Shown: positions 1-8,530, counted from the stretch's first letter. The stretch: 64,000 nucleotides of DNA from Lewinellaceae bacterium (GCA_020636095.1 JACJYN010000002.1:1488001-1552000); one strand, 5' to 3'. The notes: a model not told the origin generated them from the sequence alone. Program-made: numbers and translations.

Positions 1-82
1 TTATAAGATTGTAAATCTCAGTGGAAATGATCTTAACGAATCCTAACAAATCTTAGTAAATCAGTGTCCTATCACCCTGAGA

Positions 83-206
83 GGCTACCAGTCTAATGTT
101 GGACAGCGATGGCCCTACTAGTGTACGCCTGGCAGCCAGGCCGGATGTCCAGCGGCCGAACTGCGAACTGCGAATACCGAATCCGTCCAGCCCTAGAAGG
201 CTACCC
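83..206. repeat. Diverged copy of the ggctacc-ended repeat family
   Basis: The segment begins GGCTACCAGTC and ends in GTCCAGCCCTAGA followed by GGCTACCC, resembling the ends of the two intact 113-bp elements at 4579 and 11995, although the right end is rearranged and I see no clear target duplication. Inside it, 156-183 is four consecutive 7-bp units (CCGAACT, GCGAACT, GCGAATA, CCGAATC) with GAA in the same place in each. The repeat ends one base before the stop codon of the neighbouring minus-strand gene. Bases 1-82 are AT-rich and hold nothing I can name. Confidence 0.5.
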
Positions 207-1307
207 TCAATTCAGCATGATTAGCTGGCTGCCGAAATATCGGGATGATTGTTCTTTAAATCCACTTTGCTGAATGCTTACGCTCAATATATACAGGCCT
301 GCTTTCAATCCATTGGCGCCAAAAACAGGGACCTCAAGCCGGCCATCTACCAGGCCCAGCTGACTCGCCGACCCGATTATAATGGTTAAGTTGTCTTCCA
401 GGGATTTAGCCAATACTTTGGCGTCAAAAGCACTGGGGCCAGCTTCCCCGCCTGCCTTTGGGATGAGTTCAATTTTACTGATCCTGCTTTTTTCTGCAAA
501 TTTAGGTATCAGTTCTCCCTGATCCGTGCGTATCTTCAGCTCAACCTCTTTCCATGCCAGGCCTTCGAAGTTATCCGGAATTTCTTTTGTTTTGGCGGTC
601 CCCGGTGCAGTGGTGGGTTGCAGTAGTTCTTCCCGTTCCTCGAGTGGAAGCTGGCTTTTAAGAAATGCCTCGACCGCTTGTCCATCCCAGGTTTTCAATT
701 TAACCGACCCGCCTGAGAAATCGTTTTTAACGGCCCATATCTTTGAATCGGGATAATAAATAACCGAAAATTTATACCTGGCCCGTTTTTCGACATGCTC
801 CGGCTGAACGATCGGGCCTTCAGGAACATGGCCCGTTTTTACTTTTCCAGGGCGGCTTTCCACTCCTTTTTCTTCCCTTCGCCCTTCCTCTTTTCCTTTT
901 TCGGGTGTGATATTATTATTCTTTTCGGGCGCCGCCTCCACCAAGCCATATCGGGGAACATCCACATTGATACTTTTCAACAGTTTCATCTGTGCTTCTA
1001 ATTGCTCCTGCGTGTCAAAAAGCCTGCTTCTGCCTATTTCCTGGTGATTGCCCGACTTCAGGACGAAGTAGCATTTCCCTTTCTTAGTATCCTTTAAATC
1101 ATAATACTCGTCTTTACCCGCAACGCGAATGGTAGCTTCCACACCATTGACGCAGGTTTTTTCAGAACTGTAGCCCTTGCTGAAGAGAAGCGGCTGCCCT
1201 TCCGCATCCATGAAACGAAAGTAATATTTCTTATCTTCTTTGAAAATTATGTCAAAGCCAAAGCGGGAGGAAGGGCTGCCCTCACGTGGAATGTCAGATT
1301 TCTTCAT
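207..1307 (-). CDS. YegP/DUF1508-repeat protein with C-terminal beta-sandwich-like domain
   Basis: A 366-residue cytoplasmic protein without signal peptide or membrane segment. Residues 15-122 look like two YegP/DUF1508-type repeats (FKEDKKYYFRFMDAEG, then a GYSS...NGVEA segment and a FVLKSGNHQEIG segment). Residues 177-222 are a third, related stretch (RYKFSVIYYPDSKIW). Residues 250-366 form a beta-rich domain ending LKAGLYILSVSIQQ...YFGSQLIMLN. The same architecture recurs in the gene at 10062, and the terminal domain alone makes up three other proteins nearby. YegP domains are small structural repeats of unclear role. I chose the ATG at 1307 because the paralogue begins just before its first repeat, and the longer frame would run into the palindrome at 1351-1513. 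Function unknown. Confidence 0.75.
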   Translation of the reverse strand: MKKSDIPREGSPSSRFGFDIIFKEDKKYYFRFMDAEGQPLLFSKGYSSEKTCVNGVEATIRVAGKDEYYDLKDTKKGKCYFVLKSGNHQEIGRSRLFDTQEQLEAQMKLLKSINVDVPRYGLVEAAPEKNNNITPEKGKEEGRREEKGVESRPGKVKTGHVPEGPIVQPEHVEKRARYKFSVIYYPDSKIWAVKNDFSGGSVKLKTWDGQAVEAFLKSQLPLEEREELLQPTTAPGTAKTKEIPDNFEGLAWKEVELKIRTDQGELIPKFAEKSRISKIELIPKAGGEAGPSAFDAKVLAKSLEDNLTIIIGSASQLGLVDGRLEVPVFGANGLKAGLYILSVSIQQSGFKEQSSRYFGSQLIMLN

Positions 1308-1350
1308 GATCGAGCTGGTTTCTTGGTTAATGAAATACGGAATAGAAATA

Positions 1351-1513
1351 AGAGCGTGTTGGGGATTTACCCTTTGGCCTGCAAATGTGCATCTTTTGAA
1401 CCTCATTTCGCCATTTTTTCGCCACGTAGCGATGCTATGCGGCTCAAAAATGGCTTCCTGAGAACCAAAATCTGCTCATTTTCGACATCAAAAGTAAATC
1501 CCCAACACGCTCT
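1351..1513. repeat. 163-bp near-continuous palindrome with 20-bp perfect ends
   Basis: Bases 1351-1370 (starting AGAGCGTGTTGGGGATTTAC) are the exact reverse complement of 1494-1513. Pairing continues inwards with few mismatches: GCCATTTTT near 1409 pairs with AAAAATGGC at 1446-1454, and the centre GCCACGTAGC-GAT-GCTATGCGGC is itself almost palindromic. As one strand it would fold into a single long hairpin. It lies 43 bp upstream of the preceding minus-strand gene. The central TAGC-N3-GCTA motif is shared with other palindromes in this window. Confidence 0.85.
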
Positions 1514-1817
1514 AAGGTAAGGCAAGAGCGATAAACAGCCGGTTAAATTTTCGGAAACGGCCGCTTAAAAAGCAATTAAATTTCTGTTGGGAAAAAATTT
1601 CACATCCCCACAAAACCTATAAGTTAATTTTTACAAGCCGGAATTGCCCCCCTGATCTTTTAATTGACAATTAATCATCAATCGGCTGTAATTAATCAAT
1701 TCTTAATCAACCCATCCGATCTTGCCCCCAGTTCTTAACCATTATTCATTTAATAACCCCGCACATTATTTCGCATTCGATAAGCATGTAAATTTTGTGC
1801 CACAAAAACCTTTTTCT
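1514..1817. other. AT-rich intergenic leader, no gene seen
   Basis: The stretch is AT-rich with no convincing coding potential. The sequence TAAATTTTG at 1789-1797, some 20 bases before the chosen ATG at 1818, resembles the Bacteroidota -7 element TAnnTTTG with one extra base. No matching -33 TTG is evident. It is the likely promoter region of the following gene. Confidence 0.35.
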
Positions 1818-2285
1818 ATGGCTTCTACGAATTTAGAGATCTCTGGAATCACCGTCGACATTCAGAATGCAACCGTGAGAATCACCGAACATCATTCCAC
1901 CGCTGCTGCACCGGGCGGCCCGATACTCCCCGCAACTTCCAATCAACTGATCCAAACGGATCAGGCATGGGATATCTGGTTTAAGTGGGATCAGGTGGCC
2001 GGTTCCTTCCTGCTCAACGGCGGACAATGGGTATTCGATGTATACCTGGAGCTGATGGGGCCCGACGAAGCGGCAGCGACAAAAGGCCATTTCACGAAAA
2101 CGATCAACGCTACCCCGGTTAACGGGAACAACTACGAGACTTACGTCCACGTTAACGCAGGCGAGGTCGCTGCAGGCACCTATCGCATTGTGGTCAGCCA
2201 GCAGTTCCACTCACTCGGAAAGCCCAGGGCACTGGCCTTGTTCGGAGACATCGGACTGGTGAAATTTTATGAAGAGGAAGTGTAA
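1818..2285 (+). CDS. Small beta-sandwich-like cytoplasmic protein, cluster paralogue
   Basis: A 155-residue protein of unknown function with no signal peptide. Its second half alternates hydrophobic residues as in beta strands: WVFDVYLELMGP, a loop, YETYVHVNAGEVAAGTYRIV, then ALFGDIGLVKFY at the end. This pattern (a GxYR turn before a long strand, closing with an F/Y-rich strand) is shared with the proteins at 8861, 9483 and the C-termini at 207 and 10062, so I regard them as one family. The ATG at 1818 is preferred over the in-frame ATG at 1722 because the shared domain starts there and a promoter-like box lies between the two. A strong hairpin follows the stop. Confidence 0.65.
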   Translation: MASTNLEISGITVDIQNATVRITEHHSTAAAPGGPILPATSNQLIQTDQAWDIWFKWDQVAGSFLLNGGQWVFDVYLELMGPDEAAATKGHFTKTINATPVNGNNYETYVHVNAGEVAAGTYRIVVSQQFHSLGKPRALALFGDIGLVKFYEEEV

Positions 2286-2316
2286 CCGCACCAGTCTTGT
2301 ATAAAATTTAAAGAAG

Positions 2317-2350
2317 GAAGCCCGTGCCGTGACGCACCGGGCTTCTTTCT
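2317..2350 (+). terminator. Hairpin terminator
   Basis: GAAGCCCG pairs with CGGGCTTC across a short loop and is followed by TTTCT, 31 bases after the stop of the upstream plus-strand gene. The fold would also work on the other strand, where the adhesin gene ends at 2403. Confidence 0.75.
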
Positions 2351-2402
2351 ATTTAGCCTGGTAGCTTTAGATGAGCCATTGCCCCGAACGAACAAGTGCC
2401 TG

Positions 2403-4457
2403 TTATCTTATCACCGAAATATCTCCTGAAAGATCGATATCCCTGGCCTTGCCATTTTCCAGAACAGTTATCTGCAGGGAATAGATATAAACGTCCGTAC
2501 CAACAGCTTGCCCGTTGAAGGTACCGTCCCATCCTTCATTAATGGAAGTGCTTTCGTACACGATAGCCCCCCAGCGATTGAACACTTTCAGGCTGAACGC
2601 TTCAACCGGGCAGTTGGTGTAGGGTTGAAAAAGGTCATTGCGCCCATCGTTATTGGGTGAAAATGCATTGGGGACGTAGGCCTTACATCTTTCACAGGCG
2701 CCTACCCTGATACTCAAGGGCGCCGCTTCGCATGGATTGGCGACGAGCACAGTATACGTTCCGGGTTCTTTGACCTGAAAAACCGGTTCGGTGGAATTAT
2801 CCTGCCATAAATAAGCGGTGGCATTTTCATCGGTAACATCCAGCAACAAGATCGTGCCCGGGCACAGCACCGTATCCTCGGGCAGGCTGACGGTTAGGGG
2901 TTCCACCGTACTCACCTGAATAGAATCGGAACGGCTCTCACATTCATTCGCAACCGTTACCGAATAACTGCCAGGCGACATCACCTGGTAACCAGCTGCT
3001 ACGGACCCATCCTGCCACAGGTAGGAAACGCCCGGTATATCCAATTCCAGCAAAAGGCCCTCTCCTGGGCATAAGGTGGTATCGTTTCCCAAAATACTAT
3101 CGGGAATGGGAACGTGGGCATCCCCGACTTCTGCGTACAATTCCACTACCTGACAGGCATTGCTGATGGTTACCGAATACACTCCAGGAGTAGCGGCCGT
3201 ATAGGTAGGCCCGGTGGAACCATCCTGCCATAAATAAGTCGCGCCGGCGGTGGCCACATCGAAGGTTACATTCTCGCCCGGGCAAAGGCTGGCGTCGTTC
3301 AGCGCTGCGGTAATAGGATCCGAAACGCCTACATTGATCTCGTCCTGAGCCTCGCCGCATTCACCCGTTACGATAACCGAATAAAGGCCAGGCTGATCCA
3401 CCAAAAGTGTCGGTTCCGTGCTGCCATCGCTCCACAAGTAAGTAGCCCCGGGAGTGGTTGCATCGAGCCATAGCGTTTGCGAAGGGCACAGGGCCGTATC
3501 CGGCCCAAGATCAACCGGTGCGCTGAGAGTGGGCCCGGCGAAACTCAGGTTGACAGGGCCGGCAGGGTTATCACAAAGGTCCAGCGCCTGGGTACTGCCG
3601 TCAACGATCAAGGCCAGGGACATCTCCCCGCCCGGAGAAACGGGAGGGCTGGCCGTCAATAAAAATTCTTTGCCGGCGTTTCCGCCTGCATCACAGTTTT
3701 CAGAGGATAAAGTCAAAGCATACGGGCCTCCCGGGCCGCTTAGCCGGAAATTCGAAGCATCCAAAGTAGAACATTGAATGTACTCTGAAAACCGGACTAC
3801 CATTTCCTGGCCATTGCAGGAATCCGGATAGAAGACATCGGCCAGGAAAGGGGGCGTTTCATCAAAAATACCGATGCCCGCGGATAACCCGAAATCTAAA
3901 GTATATCCCTGGGAGGATACATTGGAAAAATTTAAAATGCACAACGCATAGGTGTTGCCCGCTTCCACATCTACCAGCTCGTTGAAGGGAGAAAAGCCAT
4001 TATTTATATCGGGAGGGAAGGTATTGCAATCCGGGCCTTGATGCGCAAAGTCAGTATCTCCGGTTGCACCAGTCGGGCCGTTGCAGCCGCTCCCGCCGGC
4101 TGCGTTACAACTTACGACCAGGGAAGGGTCATCGGATAAATCCTGGCAAGTGGCATTCGTCACATCAAAAAGTATCCAGTCATAATCCTGATCTGGATTG
4201 TTGGGGGTCAGCAAAAAACCAAACTGGCCTGAGTTATTGACCGTGAAAGTATACCAGATAGAATGGTCCTCTCCCAGGGTACAATTATTAGCAGACTCGA
4301 AATCAACTATATTCCCATTACCTACCGGGGCCCGGTTTTCCTCGTATACCTGCTGACAAACCGGTATGGCCCCCAGGCAATCCTGAAAGGATGCCGGCTG
4401 AGCCTGGAGAATAAAAATGGTCAATGTGCCGATAATTGAAAGGATGGATCTTAGCAT
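2403..4457 (-). CDS. Secreted Ig-like repeat protein with T9SS type B (gliding-motility) sorting domain
   Basis: A 684-residue exported protein. A signal peptide begins MLRSILSIIGTLTIFIL; the longer upstream frame is less likely because this ATG puts the hydrophobic stretch at the N-terminus. After an N-terminal jelly-roll-like region and a central domain (about residues 210-310) come four tandem repeats of about 85 residues with the recurring motifs LCPG and YLWxDxSTxP plus YSVTV. These resemble PKD/Ig-like modules of surface adhesins. The last 85 residues (AYVPNAFSPNNDGRND, then FNRWG and WDG) match the gliding-motility-associated C-terminal family that directs T9SS export. The protein is probably attached to or released from the cell surface; its ligand is unknown. 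Confidence 0.88.
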   Translation of the reverse strand: MLRSILSIIGTLTIFILQAQPASFQDCLGAIPVCQQVYEENRAPVGNGNIVDFESANNCTLGEDHSIWYTFTVNNSGQFGFLLTPNNPDQDYDWILFDVTNATCQDLSDDPSLVVSCNAAGGSGCNGPTGATGDTDFAHQGPDCNTFPPDINNGFSPFNELVDVEAGNTYALCILNFSNVSSQGYTLDFGLSAGIGIFDETPPFLADVFYPDSCNGQEMVVRFSEYIQCSTLDASNFRLSGPGGPYALTLSSENCDAGGNAGKEFLLTASPPVSPGGEMSLALIVDGSTQALDLCDNPAGPVNLSFAGPTLSAPVDLGPDTALCPSQTLWLDATTPGATYLWSDGSTEPTLLVDQPGLYSVIVTGECGEAQDEINVGVSDPITAALNDASLCPGENVTFDVATAGATYLWQDGSTGPTYTAATPGVYSVTISNACQVVELYAEVGDAHVPIPDSILGNDTTLCPGEGLLLELDIPGVSYLWQDGSVAAGYQVMSPGSYSVTVANECESRSDSIQVSTVEPLTVSLPEDTVLCPGTILLLDVTDENATAYLWQDNSTEPVFQVKEPGTYTVLVANPCEAAPLSIRVGACERCKAYVPNAFSPNNDGRNDLFQPYTNCPVEAFSLKVFNRWGAIVYESTSINEGWDGTFNGQAVGTDVYIYSLQITVLENGKARDIDLSGDISVIR

Positions 4458-4952
4458 GTTTTTGGGGATTGGTGAAAGAATAATAAAGGATGACAAATGT
4501 TTCGGATCTTTCATACCAACAGTACATAGCGAAGGCGGCTATCCGTTTTGGCGCAATAGCGCCAAGGATAGCATATAAGGCTACCATTCCAGGGTTGGAC
4601 GAGTTCGCGGTTCGGTATTCGCTGTCCACAACCGCGGCAGGCTGCTTTAGCTTACCTGCTTCTCACCGTGTCCAACGTCAGACGGGTAGCCGCATGTAAC
4701 TGCTGCTCGCTAAAAATCATTCTTTTATAACTGGAATAAAGCCAGGCCGGATTTTTTCAGGAGATTTGATAATTAAGTGCAATTTAAGTAAAATAAGATG
4801 CAAATGTGTGGGAAATCCGGTAGATTAAGTAACAATTAATGTCCGCTGCCCATTAAGTATAAAAGACCTTGTTCACTTCGCCAGGTGAATTTCGCCAATG
4901 GCGAAGCATTTTGAGAAAAGCATTTCCTAACCCCCCAATGCCCCTAAAACCA
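4458..4952. other. Divergent promoter region carrying a mobile-element copy
   Basis: This spacer separates the adhesin gene (minus) from the regulator gene (plus), so it should hold both promoters. Its left half is occupied by the 113-bp element at 4579-4691. The rest is AT-rich and includes AATTAAGTGCAATTTAAG near 4770. I found no convincing -33/-7 pair. Confidence 0.4.
4579..4691. mobile_element. 113-bp MITE-like element, copy A, with 8-bp target duplication
   Basis: The element starts GGCTACC and ends GGTAGCC, and the terminal 23 bases form an imperfect inverted repeat (GTTGGAC near the left end, GTCCAAC near the right). It is flanked by GCATATAA (4571-4578) and GCATGTAA (4692-4699), an 8-bp direct repeat with one mismatch. 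It has exactly the same length as copy B at 11995-12107 and is nearly identical to it. The interior holds 7-bp units TTCGCGG, TTCGGTA, TTCGCTG. It encodes no protein, so any transposase must act in trans. Confidence 0.85.
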
Positions 4953-6269
4953 ATGAGAAAACCCCTTGTTGTTCTTTTCTATTCTCATCAACAGGACAAA
5001 CAATTTTGCGAAAGCCTTGAGCCGGAACTTTCAACAATTGCTTTCCCACTTGATCAGGAACTCAAAGCCGACAACCTGATCTGGAAGCCATCTATTGTCA
5101 TCATCTGGGATTCCTCCAAAGAAGGGAGAGGTATTGCCCGGCTGAAAGAGATGACAGCCGCTTTCCCTCAGGCGCCCCTCTTTCTCGTAGTTAAGGACCC
5201 CTCCAGGGAATACCTGATGGCAGCCCTTCACGCTAAGGTGTCTAACTTTTTCACCTTACCGCTGGACCAGGCTAAACTTCGCCGGTCTGTTTTCCAGGCA
5301 GCGAAAGGCCCTGAAAAGCAATTTCCGATGGAAAAGGCACGAAACTGGTTATCGAAGTTCCGGCAGTTGGCTCAATCTTTCTTGTCTTCTTTTTCGCAGC
5401 CTGCCTCCAGCTTTGCTGCCTCCCCCCTCACCGATGGACTGGTGGCAGCCTATCCTGCCTTTCACATGCCTCAGAAGAAACTTGAACTGGAGCACTGCTA
5501 CGATATGAGTGTACAATTTTTCGGCAAATTAAATATTCTGGCCAGAGAGAAACCAGCCCCCCGGATCAGGGGTAAAAAGAATGCTACTGTACTGGCGTAT
5601 CTGCTTTTTCACCATCAAAGGCCTACCCACCGAGACATCCTGATGGACAAATTCTGGCGGGATTACACCACCTCCTCCGCCAGAAATTCATTGAATGTAG
5701 CGATCTGCTGCCTTCGGAAAAACCTGTCGAAAACATTCAAAGGGCAGGAAATCATTGTATATGACAGCCAAAGCTACGGCATCAACCCGGATCTGAAGAT
5801 CATTACCGATACCGAAAAGTTCATCCATTACTGGAAAAAAGGCAGCGCCATTGAATCCTCACAAGGTATCGCCAACGCTTTGGGGGCATACAATACGGCG
5901 ATAAGCCATTACAAAGAAGAGTTTTTATCTGACATACGGTTCGACAACTGGTGCGAGTACGAGCGGGATAATCTGAAAGAAATCTATTTGTTCATCCTCA
6001 ACCGGCTAGGCATCCACTTTTTCGGCCAGCAGCAGTACGAGGCCTGTATCAATACCTGCCGGAAGATGCTGAAAGAAGACAGTTGCCTGGAAGAAGTCCA
6101 CCGTAAATTGATGGCCTGCTATTACCATTTGGGGTTGGCCGACCTGGCGCTTAAGCAGTACTTTAAATGCAAAAAAGCCCTGGAGGAAGAATTGAACCTG
6201 AGCCCTTCCGAGCCCACCGCAGAGTTGTTCAACCGTATTCAAAACGGCAGGCTTATACAAATGCAATAA
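4953..6269 (+). CDS. SARP/BTAD-type transcriptional regulator with degenerate receiver domain
   Basis: A 438-residue cytoplasmic protein. Residues 1-118 have the alternating strand/helix pattern of a response-regulator receiver but lack the acidic pocket at the first strand (VVLFYSH) and the usual Lys-Pro after the last strand (FTLPL), so phosphorylation is unlikely. After a linker, residues about 184-280 form a winged-helix DNA-binding domain (VLAYLLFHHQRPTHRDIL, then SSARNSLNVAICCLRK), and residues 285-430 a TPR-like bacterial transcriptional activator domain. It is a paralogue of the convergent gene at 6300-7601. The start at 4953 is chosen because the receiver-like fold begins there; the ATG at 4938 is also possible. 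Target genes are unknown; the neighbouring beta-sandwich genes are plausible. Confidence 0.82.
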   Translation: MRKPLVVLFYSHQQDKQFCESLEPELSTIAFPLDQELKADNLIWKPSIVIIWDSSKEGRGIARLKEMTAAFPQAPLFLVVKDPSREYLMAALHAKVSNFFTLPLDQAKLRRSVFQAAKGPEKQFPMEKARNWLSKFRQLAQSFLSSFSQPASSFAASPLTDGLVAAYPAFHMPQKKLELEHCYDMSVQFFGKLNILAREKPAPRIRGKKNATVLAYLLFHHQRPTHRDILMDKFWRDYTTSSARNSLNVAICCLRKNLSKTFKGQEIIVYDSQSYGINPDLKIITDTEKFIHYWKKGSAIESSQGIANALGAYNTAISHYKEEFLSDIRFDNWCEYERDNLKEIYLFILNRLGIHFFGQQQYEACINTCRKMLKEDSCLEEVHRKLMACYYHLGLADLALKQYFKCKKALEEELNLSPSEPTAELFNRIQNGRLIQMQ

Positions 6270-6299
6270 AGCTGGCGCATCAGGGCCGTGCCCGGAGCA

Positions 6300-7601
6300 T
6301 TAAAATAACCAGGAGACTCTCTTTTCCTCCTGGACCAGTTGAAAGAGCTCTTTGGTGGAAAGAGAGGGTTCAATATTCAGCTCTTTTTGTAATGCCTCCA
6401 CACACTTGTGGTACTGCCGGATGGCCAAATCCCGCCGCCCCAGCTGATAATAGCACAGGATCAGTTTGCGGTGTATATTTTCCAGGCAGTCGTCTTTTTC
6501 CAGCATCATTCTGAACACGCTCTCCGCCATGCTGTATACCTCCTGCTGTAAAAAATAAGTACCCAGGCGGTCCAACAAGATGAGATAGGTTTCTTTGAGG
6601 TTGTCTCTTTCCAGCTCGCACCATTCTTCGTAGTGCATATCCTCCAGAAAGTCACCCCGGTAGAGGGAAGTGGCCGCTTGATAATGTTCCAGCGCTTCCG
6701 GCGGGCCCTGGCTGGCCTCGATCGACCGCCCCTTATGCCAGTGTCCGAGGAATTGATCGACATCCGTAATAATATCCAGTTCGGGGTTAACCGAGTAGTT
6801 GTCGTTGTAGTACTGTATAAAGTCTATATCGGGCATACAATCATGGAGGTGCTGGCGCAGGGTGTGTATCGCCACATTGAGCGATTTCCGGGCGGAGGAA
6901 GGCGAGGTGTATTCCCAAAACCGGGACAGGAGAATCTCCCGATGGACGGGTTTTTGATGGTGGTATAGCAAGTAGGCCAAAAGGGCGTTGACCTTCTCTC
7001 CCGGCAGAAGCGGCAGCACCTGCCCCTTCACGGTAAGCTGGAAACTTCCAAAAAACTGAACATCTACTTCATGCCCGGCCTGCTCGTACCGGGCTGCCGG
7101 AAAAAGGATGCCTTCGGGTAGCCCATCCACGCTTTCTTTCAGCCACATTGCAGCCGGGGAGCCCGCCGGCTGTTCCGGCGCAATGCCCAGCCACTGCCGA
7201 AACCGTTCTCCCCACCGCTTTAAAGGCGGCATGGCGGGGTTACTTTTCCCGTGTTTTTCCACAGCCTGCTGAAACTCCTCCGCCTGTAAAGGGAATAGCA
7301 GGCAGTCTTTCACCCCTAGACGAAAAGCCTGGATAATATCCGCTCTCTCGGGGTTGTCGGCCATCCATATTACCGGTGTGGACGGCAGCTTTTCCTGTAC
7401 AGCCTCTAACCGGGGCATTACCTCATCAAATGCCCCGTCCTGAATCAGCAATACGAGCCCGGGCGCAGGATGGACATCGGCCTCGCTCAGCAGGTGGCCC
7501 GGCGGGAAAATACTCAGGGCCCCGGCGCCTGCGATCAGTTTGGTGACCTGGTGCAACTGCTCAGGGTTTCCCCCCCAAATAATAATTCGGGGATTCGTCA
7601 T
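6300..7601 (-). CDS. SARP/BTAD-type transcriptional regulator, paralogue of 4953-6269
   Basis: A 433-residue protein with the same plan as its convergent neighbour: a receiver-like N-terminus (residues 1-120, PRIIIWGGNPEQ at strand 1, VLLIQDG at the usual phospho-Asp strand, LLFPL in place of the KP motif), a linker, a winged helix (LLAYLLYHHQKPVHREILL, SSARKSLNVAIHTLRQ) and a BTAD/TPR region ending near residue 425 (NIHRKLILCYYQLGRRDLA). In actinobacteria, SARP proteins of this kind activate specialised-metabolite genes, but no such genes are present here. The last codons overlap a CCAGGAG/CTCCTGG hairpin that could end transcription from both sides. Confidence 0.82.
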   Translation of the reverse strand: MTNPRIIIWGGNPEQLHQVTKLIAGAGALSIFPPGHLLSEADVHPAPGLVLLIQDGAFDEVMPRLEAVQEKLPSTPVIWMADNPERADIIQAFRLGVKDCLLFPLQAEEFQQAVEKHGKSNPAMPPLKRWGERFRQWLGIAPEQPAGSPAAMWLKESVDGLPEGILFPAARYEQAGHEVDVQFFGSFQLTVKGQVLPLLPGEKVNALLAYLLYHHQKPVHREILLSRFWEYTSPSSARKSLNVAIHTLRQHLHDCMPDIDFIQYYNDNYSVNPELDIITDVDQFLGHWHKGRSIEASQGPPEALEHYQAATSLYRGDFLEDMHYEEWCELERDNLKETYLILLDRLGTYFLQQEVYSMAESVFRMMLEKDDCLENIHRKLILCYYQLGRRDLAIRQYHKCVEALQKELNIEPSLSTKELFQLVQEEKRVSWLF

Positions 7602-8177
7602 TATTGATTTTTTTGGGGCTTGGCGGCGACCGGGAAAGTCTGTTTTCTTAGCGAAGTTCGGTTAGCCCGTTGTTTCCGGGTGAGGAGGGATTCAAGTTAT
7701 GCTCTGTTGGACTGGTTCATCTTCCTGCATTTCACCAGTCTTCCAATTTAACCTTTTCGCAACACAATTGCTCGTGCTTTTTTAAAACAATTGCTGGTAT
7801 TTTCCGTTTAGAACATTATATTTGACCTGCGTTTGTAATAAGAACATGCTTCTTCCCTTCACTTGTTTTTCAAAATGAGTAAAAAAAAAGTATAATTTTT
7901 ACTTAACCCCTCACACCCCAGACTTTGGACAGCCCGACGTGGAAACCGGAAAGCCTCTGCCGGGCCCGGAAATCGAAATACTGGCATCGAACACCCTGTT
8001 TTGTGCCCCATTCCGACTTCCGACTTCGCCCTTCCGACTTTAAACAGGAACCTGTCCAAAGCCCATTCACACCCATACCCATAATTTTCCTAAGCCCCAA
8101 TGTTAAAATTTGAACCAATGTATAAAACAATACGTTTTAGTATTTAATTATTTGTTTTTTTTTAAAATAAAGCGACC
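7602..8177. other. Gene-poor spacer with a palindromic repeat and 7-bp unit array
   Basis: No coding sequence is supported. CTTTGGACAG at 7923-7932 is the perfect reverse complement of 8052-8061, bracketing a 139-bp element. Inside it, 8011-8038 is four 7-bp units (TTCCGAC, TTCCGAC, TTCGCCC, TTCCGAC). The flanks at 7790-7910 and 8100-8170 are strongly AT-rich and probably hold the promoters for the minus-strand regulator and the small plus-strand gene. Confidence 0.5.
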
Positions 8178-8405
8178 ATGTCTATGAACTTTGAATTCCA
8201 TTCAGAAGGGTTCGAAAAACACTCCTGCCAGGGGCGCCGCGAAGGCGAGTGGCTCATCTTTGAATGCCCGGAGTGTAGTTATGTGCGGAAGTGGAACCCG
8301 GAGAGCAACGAGATGAACCTGATCGACAGCGGGGATGAAAATGCGCTGCACAGCGGGATGTTCGAGCCGGTGGGCCTGCAGATGAGTAAGTTGAATCCGA
8401 ATTAA
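8178..8405 (+). CDS. Small acidic protein with a CPEC knuckle
   Basis: A 75-residue hypothetical protein. It has one isolated Cys near residue 17 and one CPEC pair (residues about 31-34, FECPECSYVRKW), the look of half a zinc ribbon; a metal site would need the third cysteine or a second subunit. It has no signal peptide. A second ATG lies two codons in. It lies inside the island of beta-sandwich proteins and regulators, so a linked role is possible but unproven. Confidence 0.6.
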   Translation: MSMNFEFHSEGFEKHSCQGRREGEWLIFECPECSYVRKWNPESNEMNLIDSGDENALHSGMFEPVGLQMSKLNPN

Positions 8406-8453
8406 AATAGGTTCTATACAGTATATTAAAGTCAAGAGTACCTTAAAGTCAAG

Positions 8454-8512
8454 AGACAACTCGAAGTTGTCGTTTGACGTGTGCCCTGTGAGCTGACAAC
8501 TTCGAGTTGTCT
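8454..8512. promoter_or_regulatory. Inverted pair of self-palindromic 17-mers
   Basis: Bases 8454-8471 (AGACAACTCGAAGTTGTC) are the exact reverse complement of 8495-8512. Each arm is itself palindromic, GACAACT-CGA-AGTTGTC. The structure can therefore form either one long hairpin or two separate dyads 24 bp apart, as expected for two operator sites bound by dimers. It sits in the gene-free region of the regulator island. Confidence 0.6.
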
Positions 8513-8530
8513 GCTCACTTAAAACTCGAA

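Noticed and set aside
4953..7601. SARP regulators as a sign of an antibiotic gene cluster
   Set aside because: No polyketide, peptide synthetase, terpene or tailoring gene set lies nearby; BTAD domains occur in many other contexts.
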